Part shown: positions 7,665-15,065 of the stretch, in pieces
Layout: every line of letters begins with the position of its first letter
Numbering within the stretch: the first letter of the stretch is position 1
DNA from: Bacteroidota bacterium
Lineage (GTDB): Bacteria > Bacteroidota > Bacteroidia > Bacteroidales > GCA-2748055
DNA length: 15,721 nucleotides
Reading direction: 5' to 3'
NCBI GenBank assembly: GCA_024244665.1
Contig: JAAEOI010000677.1
Location: 1 to 15,721, forward strand
Made by a program: the position numbers and the translations under genes
The notes under the pieces: generated by a model
Told to the model about the DNA's origin: nothing
The model's input: only the letters and a program-made list of their open reading frames with translations
The model's database searches: none

Positions 7665-9755
7665 TCATATATGTTCATTATTGTTCAGGTGTTGATTCAA
7701 TGTTTTATCAATCCGACTCACAAGATCATCAATATCAAAAATCCATTCCTCAGAATACCATGTTCCAAACTGATCATGCGCAGTTTCAAAGATGCTTTCA
7801 CGGGCATTCATGGCGGCATTTAGAGAGTTCCTGAGATTTTCCTCACGCTCAATTTCAGATCGATTCAGGTAGGCCTGACAGTAATTATGAAGAGATTCAT
7901 TCAGATACATCATGAAATAAGCACTATTTCTCAGGTTATCATTGAAGAATATTCTGCTTTCCGGATCCAGGATCCGAATCACTGAATCAGCAGTCCGGGC
8001 TACACTTCTAAAATTGTCGTAAGATTCTTTGGTTCCCCTGAGCAATGCCTCCATCTGGTTCTCGGCGCTATTGTCTTCAGGAACGATCCTGAACGTACGG
8101 TTTGGCATCTGTTCCCATGAATAGTCTTCCAGGGGATTGAGGTCTATGGGGTCAAAGAATTTAGTCGATAACTGACTGATGGTCTGCTTGTATCTCAGGT
8201 CATGGAATATGTACTGTCGTTCGTAGCCCTCCAGATCGTTCTTTTTTTGTCTCCAATATGCATAAAAGAATTCCTTATATAGCCTGGAGATGGATTCGGC
8301 GTGCTCATCTCCGTAACAGGTAGAGCAGAAAGATCTTAGAAATTGATCAGTTTCATAGCTTTGAAAGTGCCATAACATCTCTGCATTGGCTGAGAGGGTC
8401 AACAAGTGTTCCCTCAGGTTTCCTGCATTTGCTACAGAGAAATAGAAGGGTGTGTTGTTCTTTGAATCTACAAATCTGTAGTTTTTTTCCATCTTCCACG
8501 GGCCCTCCGCCTGGGCAAAATGAGATCCCGTTGAGGTGAACTGGAAATCCATATAATAGCCAAGTTTTATGCTGTCGGGAATCGAAATAGATCGAATATC
8601 CTTGTTGGGAAAGTGGTCCCTTCGTGCTGCCACAAAGTTCCATATCAGCTCTGCTTCCCCGGGGGGATGCAGCAAACCTTCTGCCAGCAGATCGGATAAT
8701 TCGTCGTAAAAAATCATTCTTACCAGGGGACGTTCATTGCCCGACTCCTCTATTATTATTTTCACCTGCTTTTCAACCATCTCATTAATTACTGAAGCCC
8801 TGTCCTGCATGCTTTCCGGTGAATCCTCAAAAGTGTACCAGAAAGGGATGTCCCTGTTCCCCCTGAAATTTACCACCCAGATGGGATCAATTCCATTCTC
8901 TACCAGGCTTCTTACGTTGTACCTCCAGAACTCTTCTATATAAGGAGTGTTCGACAGTAGCAGCTCCGGGGGGGGCATGTGACGGATCTGTGTCCAGTAC
9001 TCGTCCCAATGTTTGAAAGGAGAGTTAAGCGCTGAGGTATGATGGTATGTAATCTTTAGTCCGTATTCATCAATCAATCTTGTGTCGGCCGTGACTGCAA
9101 ATAATTTCGAATAATCAGAGGAGCGATTGATCTCTACAGTGTTTAATTTCAGTCTTAACATGGTCTCCAGCCATATCTCGTTGTTTAGCTTTGAATCCTT
9201 TCTCCATGGGGAAAACATATCTGTATCATTTGGAAACCAGGTGCGGTATTTAACATAGGGTTCTCCGGAATCGTAAGAATACCCATGAGGTATGCGGATC
9301 GATTCTTTCACCTGTGGCCTGTTGCAACCCCAGTACCAGAGTGGATTAACGCCCAGGAATTTCTCACTAAAAGTGTAGATCGCGTAAATTGTTCCCCGGA
9401 TATCAGATCCCTGAAGTACCAGGTTATTGTTCAGGGAATAAACTTTATGCCTCTCAAATCCTTCCATTGGTTCAATACCACAATCAGGATTCTCTCCATT
9501 GATGATTAGCAGGGCATTACTAACATCTTTAGAGAAACTGGAATCAGAGATCACTTTTGCTTCCTGTCCAAGTACTTCTTTGATATCCCTCTGCAGAATC
9601 TCCAGTGCTTTGGCAACCGGTACCGAATTCGGATCATTTATATATATAGTGAATTCGGGCTGCAAATGAATATTACCCATCCGGGTACAGGAAGTCAGCA
9701 CCATAAGAATAATCCAGGCAACAAGAGCTTTATTCACTATGTGATGATTATTCAA
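7665..9755 (-). CDS. GH115-like lipoprotein (divergent alpha-glucuronidase family member)
   Basis: GH115 enzymes remove (4-O-methyl-)glucuronic acid side chains. This 696-residue protein shows the family's N-terminal half: GSDIRGTIYAIYTFSE (116-131), WYWG (140-143), SGEPYVKYRTWF (163-174), LRLKLN (200-205), IDEYGLKITYHH (228-239) and IWVVNFRGNRD (292-302). YDELSDLLAEGLLHPP (350-365) matches the family's Y-x-E-V...G...P segment and keeps its Glu (352). It is shorter than the roughly 800-1000 residues I expect, and several conserved stretches have changed (see findings), so activity is uncertain. VLTSC at 19-23 is a clear lipobox. No acidic residues follow Cys23, which suggests a periplasm-facing lipoprotein. 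The start is not ATG: TTG at 9753-9755, or GTG at 9735-9737 (MNKALVAWIILMVLTSC), which gives an equally good signal. It is the first gene of the leftward operon, divergent from the sensor-regulator. Confidence 0.78.
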   Translation of the reverse strand: MNNHHIVNKALVAWIILMVLTSCTRMGNIHLQPEFTIYINDPNSVPVAKALEILQRDIKEVLGQEAKVISDSSFSKDVSNALLIINGENPDCGIEPMEGFERHKVYSLNNNLVLQGSDIRGTIYAIYTFSEKFLGVNPLWYWGCNRPQVKESIRIPHGYSYDSGEPYVKYRTWFPNDTDMFSPWRKDSKLNNEIWLETMLRLKLNTVEINRSSDYSKLFAVTADTRLIDEYGLKITYHHTSALNSPFKHWDEYWTQIRHMPPPELLLSNTPYIEEFWRYNVRSLVENGIDPIWVVNFRGNRDIPFWYTFEDSPESMQDRASVINEMVEKQVKIIIEESGNERPLVRMIFYDELSDLLAEGLLHPPGEAELIWNFVAARRDHFPNKDIRSISIPDSIKLGYYMDFQFTSTGSHFAQAEGPWKMEKNYRFVDSKNNTPFYFSVANAGNLREHLLTLSANAEMLWHFQSYETDQFLRSFCSTCYGDEHAESISRLYKEFFYAYWRQKKNDLEGYERQYIFHDLRYKQTISQLSTKFFDPIDLNPLEDYSWEQMPNRTFRIVPEDNSAENQMEALLRGTKESYDNFRSVARTADSVIRILDPESRIFFNDNLRNSAYFMMYLNESLHNYCQAYLNRSEIEREENLRNSLNAAMNARESIFETAHDQFGTWYSEEWIFDIDDLVSRIDKTLNQHLNNNEHI

Positions 9756-9823
9756 TGGGCAGATATTAGTTGTTAATAGGTGAATGCAAGATACTGCGTG
9801 CAGTTCGAGATGAGGGTAGTATT

Positions 9824-9856
9824 ATTTTGAATTCATGTAGGATAATTTTGAATCAT
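9824..9856 (+). promoter_or_regulatory. Two direct repeats 21 bp apart, overlapping a Bacteroidota -7 promoter element
   Basis: ATTTTGAATTCAT (9824-9836) and ATTTTGAATCAT (9845-9856) are near-identical and start exactly 21 bp apart, about two helical turns. TAATTTTG (9843-9850) inside the second copy fits the Bacteroidota -7 consensus TAnnTTTG for plus-strand transcription toward the sensor-regulator. No well-spaced -33 TTTG was found. The tandem layout suits a dimeric AraC-type regulator and lies between divergent genes, so the site could control either or both directions. Binding is inferred. Confidence 0.45.
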
Positions 9857-9921
9857 CCACTCTCTATGTCCATATTATGTATATTGCAATGGCTATCCCC
9901 TGGATTCGTTTCAGGGTAAGA

Positions 9922-12900
9922 ATGAACCTGTTAGAAATGAACTATTACCGAAAAACAGTAGGTCGATCAGTTGAATTGTTTCTTCTTTGCCTGCTTTTGA
10001 TTTTAATTTCGATATCCGGAATTGCTCAGGAGGAGATCATCCGGTATTCTATCAATGAAGGGTTGAGTTCCAATGCAGTATATACCATGGAAATGGATCA
10101 TGAAGGGTATTTGTGGGTCGGAACCTATCATGGGCTGAATCGTTTTGACGGGCGAGAATTCAAGCAGTACTTTTTTGGGGAGATAGCAAGCAGGAAAGTC
10201 GACCGGGTTACTGATATTTATTTGGATAGTAAAGACAGATTATGGGTAAGCACCTCTGGCGGACTCTACCTCTATAACAAAGTAGAGGATTCGTTCATCA
10301 AGGTAACTCCCGGCAAACTAAAAATAGGGGAGATTGCCGAGGATTCATCAGGAACAATCTGGGTAGTTGGTTATGGCGCATTTATACTTGATGAATCAAC
10401 TTTAACGCTAAGAGAAGTGCAAATCGTTGATTGCGGGAATCAGATGATTGAGGACATTCTGTTTGATCCCCATGGAGATATTTGGCTGGGTTGGTACAGG
10501 GGTGGAATTACTCAGTGTGCATATGACAAGATCAGGGAACCGGATAAACTACACATCAAACGATCCTTCTCTCCTGCCACGGAGGGAAAAATGAAATCAG
10601 ACGTTGTCAGAGAGCTATTGCTCGACGACCAGGGCAGATTGGTATTCACCACCTACCTGGGACTAAACTGGATTGACCTGAATCGTGACGAAAACAATCT
10701 TTCGGTGGAAGGATTTTCCAATGAATTGTCCGATGCACGGTATTGGAGTGTAATTCAAGACCATCAGGGAAATATCTGGGCAGGTACCTATGGAGATGGA
10801 CTTTTCAAGCTGAACAGCGATCTGGGGAGCCCGGTCTTAAGTGCCTACAAGACAAACATTAATAGCCCCGGTAGCATTAGTTGTAATGAAATACATTCGA
10901 TATTCGAAGATCGATATCAGAACATCTGGATCGGCACTGAGAACGGACTGAACAGAATTGTCAAAAATGAAATTACCTATTTCACTTATCAGAACAATCC
11001 CGTTGATCGGAGCAGTATTGCAAGCAATCATGTTTTTGAAATTTACCAGGACACAACAGGTAAAATCTGGATTGGAACCCCAAGGGGTCTTTCAGTATTC
11101 GATTATAACATGAATAATGGTCAGTTTGACAATTTCCAACTACCCGGACTGGAGAGCGAAGACAATTTTATTTATTCCATTTTTCCAGGCAACGAGATGT
11201 ACCAGTTTTATATTGGGACATTAGGCGGTTTATATGTATATGAGTTGGGCGGGAGTGTACAGAAGATCGAAGGAATTGAACATCGGGTGAGATCGAAAGT
11301 AACCATTCAGGACATCGTAAGATCAGATTCACTCATCTGGGTTGCAACTGATGATGGAGTTTATGCTTACGACAGTCTGATGGATAAACCCGTTTATTAC
11401 TTCGACTTTGGCCAGCAACCCCTTGATTGCAGAAAAATGCTTTACGGCAAAGATGGATCCATTTGGTTGGCCACAGATAATGGATTGAAGCGAATTATTG
11501 ATCCGGAAGCGGGCAACGAAGGAAATAATATAAGGAACTATCCATTACGAATAGAGCACGGCAATAATTTTAACAATGACATCACGGACATCATTGAGGA
11601 TGAGGACCTGAACAAATGGATCGGGACCGGAAGCGGATTGTATTATTACAATGAAACTACCCGGGACTATTTGGAATTTAATTCCAAAAATGGCTTGTTG
11701 GAAGATTATGTTTCAGGATTACTGGTGTACGAGGACAGGATCATAGTGGTGGGTTTATCTACCCTCGCTCTAATAAATAGTAAGGATCATAGCATTGAAT
11801 CCTATTCCTTTGGAGCAGTAATAAATAATTATAAAGATCCATTATACTCCACAGTTTTATTCGATGGCAATATTGCCATTGGAGGCGTAAACGGGCTTAA
11901 AATTATGAATCCGGAAGATTTCAGGAAAGACTCCACCCACTATCCGTTGAAAATCCACGACTTCAGGATTGCCAATAAAAGTGTAAGACCAGCCATTAAC
12001 AGGAAAAGGGATGAGTTCAGGAGAATTTCTGTAGCAAAGAAGATCTATCTGGATAGCAAGTCGAACACATTCACTCTGGATTTCAGTTCACTTAATTTTT
12101 CCGGAGCTGATATATTTACTTACAAGTACAAATTGGATTCTTACGATGAGAACTGGTTGTATGTGAACAGTGACCGGGGTTTTGCCAACTACTCCAAGCT
12201 GAAACCCGGATCCTATCTGTTCAGGGTGAATGCCACCAACTCAATTGGCCACTGGAATCTTCAGGATACCACCCTTGAGATTGTTGTATTGCCACCCATC
12301 TGGAGGAGTTGGTATTTTATTTTAGGTTATCTTATTCTGTTGACCATATTTCTGATCTTTGTGAAGAATGAGTTATCGATCAGGTATAAGCTCTCCACTG
12401 AAAAGAAACTTTCAAAGGAGATCAAAAAAAAGAACGAGGAACAACTCAAATTCTTCATCAATATTTCCCATGAACTGAAGACGCCCCTGTCAATGATTCA
12501 AGGGCCACTTGATTATCTTAATAAAAATCTCAATCGAACAAACGAGTTGTATAAACATTCAGAATGGGCTTTGAACAATGCATACAGGTTAACCTCCATC
12601 GTCAACGAAATTCTGGATTTCAGATTGCTGGAGGCAGAAAAACTTGAGCCATCAATGGCTTCGGTTGACTGGGAAAAATTTATTGAAGTCACGTTCGGTT
12701 ATTTTATACATGTTGCAGACCAGAAAGTCATTCATTACAGCCTGAATAATGATATCAATTCCATTGTTTCCATTGATAAATCGATGATGGAAAAGGCGAT
12801 TGTAAGTATGCTGGATAATGCTTTTAAGTATACCCCAAATCATGGCGAAGTGTCACTTTCTGCAGCGGTTGAAAAGAGTTATTTCGATTATGGCACTGAC

Positions 12901-13992
12901 GGAATTCATATCATCTGTTCAAATACTGGATCCTTTATACCCGCAGGGGAAACTGACAAGATTTTTGAAAGATTCTATAGAACAGGCGATAACAGTGAAG
13001 AGGGTTCAGGTATCGGATTGTCTATCACCAGACAGTTCATCGAACTGCATCAGGGTAAAATCTGGTGTGTTTCTTCGGAAGAGACCGGTGTCGAGTTTCA
13101 TAGTGTTATACCATTGATTGAAGCAAATCAATATAAACCGACAGCAGAAAACAAAACTTATTCGGACGATTACAGGCGCATATATGGAGCCGGGCCAATG
13201 GAATTCGCTCCCCCCGAAACTAAACCGGATGGTCCGGATGAGGCCAAACCAAGGTTGCTTTTAGTGGAAGATAATAACGACCTGAGAAATTTTATGGCTT
13301 CAGCCTTGAATGACCACTATGTTGTAATGCTTGCTTCAAACGGAGCAGAAGCGCTGGAAGTAGTTGAAAAAGAAGTTCATCCTGAGGTGATAATCAGCGA
13401 TATTATGATGCCTGTAATGAATGGTCTCGAACTCTGCAACAAGATAAAAAATAGTATTTCCATGTCGCATATCCCCATCGTTCTCCTGACGGCTCAGACT
13501 GAACAGTATTCACAATTAGACAGTTTCAATCATGAAGCCAATGCATACCTGGAAAAACCATTTAACATTGAGCTGCTGAGTTCCTGCATAAGCAGTATTC
13601 TGAAACAAAAGGAAGTGCTCAAGAAGTATTACAGTTCTGTACTTTTTGATTCTTACAGAATTGAGGAGGATGACCCAAATACCAGTTTTATAGATCATCT
13701 GAAACAGATCATTCTTAATCATATTGATAACAGTGAACTCAGTATCGATACCCTGTGCGAGGAGATGTCCATCAGTCAATACATGCTCTACAATAAAATA
13801 AAATCCATCACTGGTAAAACTCCTGGACAGATTATTAAGAAAATACGGATCCAAAATGCAGAAGCCCTGATAGGAAAGAATCAGTATTCTATCAAGGAGG
13901 TTCAGTATATGACCGGTTTCAACAATCCTAAATCGTTCAGGGACGCCTTTATGGAAGAGTTTGGGGTTTTGCCTTCCGAATATTCAGTGTGA
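9922..13992 (+). CDS. Hybrid two-component sensor/response regulator (HTCS) with AraC output
   Basis: The 1356-residue, one-protein signalling system senses an oligosaccharide in the periplasm and controls transcription of its locus. Domains in order: signal peptide (ending near GIAQ); about a dozen Reg_prop propeller repeats (about 62-570; e.g. GYLWVGTYHGLNRFDG, QNIWIGTENGLNRI); Y_Y_Y domain (about 715-785); one membrane helix (about 797-817); HisKA with FFINISHELKTPLSMI (His850); HATPase with MLDNAFKYTP (Asn966) and GSGIGL (1028-1033); receiver (about 1111-1230) with SDIMMP (Asp1160) and LEKPF (Lys1212); AraC-type DNA-binding domain (about 1260-1356). All phospho-transfer residues are present; the ATP-lid G1 motif is unusual (see findings). 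I chose the ATG at 9922 because AGGG lies 5 bases upstream. ATGs at 9877 and 9937 are possible, and the latter gives a compact signal peptide. It is divergent from the GH115-like operon, its likely target. Confidence 0.96.
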   Translation: MNLLEMNYYRKTVGRSVELFLLCLLLILISISGIAQEEIIRYSINEGLSSNAVYTMEMDHEGYLWVGTYHGLNRFDGREFKQYFFGEIASRKVDRVTDIYLDSKDRLWVSTSGGLYLYNKVEDSFIKVTPGKLKIGEIAEDSSGTIWVVGYGAFILDESTLTLREVQIVDCGNQMIEDILFDPHGDIWLGWYRGGITQCAYDKIREPDKLHIKRSFSPATEGKMKSDVVRELLLDDQGRLVFTTYLGLNWIDLNRDENNLSVEGFSNELSDARYWSVIQDHQGNIWAGTYGDGLFKLNSDLGSPVLSAYKTNINSPGSISCNEIHSIFEDRYQNIWIGTENGLNRIVKNEITYFTYQNNPVDRSSIASNHVFEIYQDTTGKIWIGTPRGLSVFDYNMNNGQFDNFQLPGLESEDNFIYSIFPGNEMYQFYIGTLGGLYVYELGGSVQKIEGIEHRVRSKVTIQDIVRSDSLIWVATDDGVYAYDSLMDKPVYYFDFGQQPLDCRKMLYGKDGSIWLATDNGLKRIIDPEAGNEGNNIRNYPLRIEHGNNFNNDITDIIEDEDLNKWIGTGSGLYYYNETTRDYLEFNSKNGLLEDYVSGLLVYEDRIIVVGLSTLALINSKDHSIESYSFGAVINNYKDPLYSTVLFDGNIAIGGVNGLKIMNPEDFRKDSTHYPLKIHDFRIANKSVRPAINRKRDEFRRISVAKKIYLDSKSNTFTLDFSSLNFSGADIFTYKYKLDSYDENWLYVNSDRGFANYSKLKPGSYLFRVNATNSIGHWNLQDTTLEIVVLPPIWRSWYFILGYLILLTIFLIFVKNELSIRYKLSTEKKLSKEIKKKNEEQLKFFINISHELKTPLSMIQGPLDYLNKNLNRTNELYKHSEWALNNAYRLTSIVNEILDFRLLEAEKLEPSMASVDWEKFIEVTFGYFIHVADQKVIHYSLNNDINSIVSIDKSMMEKAIVSMLDNAFKYTPNHGEVSLSAAVEKSYFDYGTDGIHIICSNTGSFIPAGETDKIFERFYRTGDNSEEGSGIGLSITRQFIELHQGKIWCVSSEETGVEFHSVIPLIEANQYKPTAENKTYSDDYRRIYGAGPMEFAPPETKPDGPDEAKPRLLLVEDNNDLRNFMASALNDHYVVMLASNGAEALEVVEKEVHPEVIISDIMMPVMNGLELCNKIKNSISMSHIPIVLLTAQTEQYSQLDSFNHEANAYLEKPFNIELLSSCISSILKQKEVLKKYYSSVLFDSYRIEEDDPNTSFIDHLKQIILNHIDNSELSIDTLCEEMSISQYMLYNKIKSITGKTPGQIIKKIRIQNAEALIGKNQYSIKEVQYMTGFNNPKSFRDAFMEEFGVLPSEYSV

Positions 13993-14128
13993 ATAAAAGC
14001 CCCAATCATTTTTTCAACATTGTTGTTACTTCAGACCCTCTTGGACAATCATTAAGAGATACATTTGTTTAAAAAAGAGGGTGATATAAATTAACTGATC
14101 CTTCGTATAACCTATGAATGACACCATG

Positions 14129-14581
14129 CTATTCTAGACAGTTATCCTCACATATCTGACGGTATTTTTTCTCGTTTAAGGATGTTGAATTAAATCGAAA
14201 ATCCATATCATTAGTTGTACAAAGCTTCTTGATCAAGCTTCTTGCGTCTGAATCGCCAATTTGCCTATTTTCCAACTTCTCAATAAGCCAGAAAGCAACC
14301 TTGATTTTAACTGTTTCGTTCTTGCTATTCAGCAAATCCCTGATGACCTTTACAGCATCCAAATGGAAAGAGTGCAACTCATTTATAACATCCTGCCTTA
14401 CATCGGAGATTAACCTGTTATAATATGCCTGAAAGTTGATTTTATTTGACCAGACATAGAGAGTGGTCCTGTCAATCTTTAGTTGCTTGGCAGTATCTGA
14501 ATAGCTTTTACCATTGACAATAAGAGCAACTGCTTTTTCCTGCAAAGGAGTCAATCCTGTATCTATGTTTACTTTGTCCAT
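14129..14581 (-). CDS. Orphan helix-turn-helix protein, small-terminase-subunit-like
   Basis: The 150-residue protein has an N-terminal helix-turn-helix (about 18-47): VALIVNGKSYSDTAKQLKID then RTTLYVWSNK. A helical segment follows (ISDVRQDVINELHSFHLDAV... KVAFWLIEKLE). This arrangement recalls the phBC6A51-type small terminase / resolvase-like HTH families, recalled rather than searched. DNA binding is likely; the true role is unknown. No phage or terminase large-subunit gene is visible nearby. The ATG at 14579-14581 is preceded by three phased CCAACA repeats (minus strand) that could be an autoregulatory operator. The gene is convergent with the sensor-regulator, whose stop lies 136 bp away. 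The gap (13993-14128) holds only an 8-bp inverted repeat with a 32-nt loop. Confidence 0.75.
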   Translation of the reverse strand: MDKVNIDTGLTPLQEKAVALIVNGKSYSDTAKQLKIDRTTLYVWSNKINFQAYYNRLISDVRQDVINELHSFHLDAVKVIRDLLNSKNETVKIKVAFWLIEKLENRQIGDSDARSLIKKLCTTNDMDFRFNSTSLNEKKYRQICEDNCLE

Positions 14582-14584
14582 ATA

Positions 14585-14610
14585 TGTTGGATTTTGTTGG
14601 TAGTTGTTGG
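14585..14610 (-). repeat. Three TGTTGG repeats at exact 10-bp spacing upstream of the HTH gene
   Basis: TGTTGG (CCAACA on the coding strand of the HTH gene) occurs at 14585-14590, 14595-14600 and 14605-14610. All three copies lie on the same face of the helix, ending 4 bp before the start codon. This placement suits an operator or iteron-like binding site for the adjacent HTH protein. The sequence pattern is directly visible; the function is inferred. Confidence 0.55.
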
Positions 14611-14640
14611 ATAAAAGGTTTTCATATCACCGACAGATAT

Positions 14641-14670
14641 TTGGAGTAAGTTCTTTTCGACTTACTCCAA
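14641..14670. repeat. Perfect 11-bp inverted repeat
   Basis: TTGGAGTAAGT (14641-14651) and ACTTACTCCAA (14660-14670) are exact reverse complements separated by 8 nt. No T-run follows on either strand, so it is not a typical terminator. It could be an operator for the HTH gene, a structured RNA element or a mobile-element relic. Confidence 0.5.
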
Positions 14671-14680
14671 TTACATCGGT

Positions 14681-14860
14681 TTAAGACCTGTGAGGTAACC
14701 CCTTCTTACCCCTTTCTCCAGTAATGGTAAGACACAGGTCGTCATAGCTGATAATACCCTCATTCCAGAGCATATCTTTCAGATCGTAGATTTCCGTTAG
14801 GTTTTTATAAAAATGGTTCGAGAATGGGACCGCAGGGTCTACTAGAGAAAGACTCCTCAT
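14681..14860 (-). CDS. Small ORF of 59 residues, uncertain
   Basis: The frame runs from the ATG at 14858-14860 to a TAA at 14681-14683, with an in-frame stop just upstream of the start. The middle (LTEIYDLKDMLWNEGIISYD, then DLCLTITG) has protein-like composition and could be the tail of a decayed gene. The N-terminal part (MRSLSLVDPAVPFSNH) lies antisense to a plus-strand terminator and adjoining hairpins, which argues against a dedicated gene. No family was recognised. It points the same way as the HTH gene, about 100 bp upstream of it. Confidence 0.28.
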   Translation of the reverse strand: MRSLSLVDPAVPFSNHFYKNLTEIYDLKDMLWNEGIISYDDLCLTITGERGKKGLPHRS

Positions 14861-14883
14861 CAGATTTGATGGGGAGTTTTTTT
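14852..14883 (+). terminator. Intrinsic terminator, plus strand, with no obvious gene before it
   Basis: ACTCCTCATCA (14852-14862) pairs with TGATGGGGAGT (14867-14877) through 10 Watson-Crick pairs and one G-U, with a 4-nt loop. A run of seven T follows at 14877-14883. The T-run exists only in the plus direction. The nearest upstream plus-strand gene is the sensor-regulator, about 860 bp away across an oppositely oriented gene. Confidence 0.7.
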
Positions 14884-15065
14884 ATTTGTACCACCTGAAA
14901 CCTTTGAAATTGGGATTTTGCAGAGAATAGGGAATTTGATTTGGAGGTTAGATTAATTGCTGATTTTATGCAATTATCATTGAAGTTTTCCTATCGGAGA
15001 GATTCAAAAAATGCTTGGTTTCGAATCGTGTTAATACACCTTTCATGACTAAATAGAGATTTTAG

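Noticed and set aside
9877..9921. Start of the sensor-regulator at the first ATG (9877).
   Set aside because: It would add an arginine-rich 15-residue extension ahead of the signal peptide; 9922 has an AGGG at suitable distance. Not excluded.
14035..14082. Inverted repeat ACCCTCTT / AAGAGGGT between the convergent sensor-regulator and HTH genes, considered as a shared terminator.
   Set aside because: The stem is only 8 bp with a 32-nt loop, and no T-run follows on either strand.
14815..14840. GGTTCGAGAATGGGACC looks like the T-arm and 3' end of a tRNA.
   Set aside because: The bases on either side of the TTCGA loop cannot form the 5-bp T-stem, the conserved C after the loop is missing, and no anticodon or acceptor stem lies upstream. 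At best it is a tRNA-end-like relic beside the terminator.
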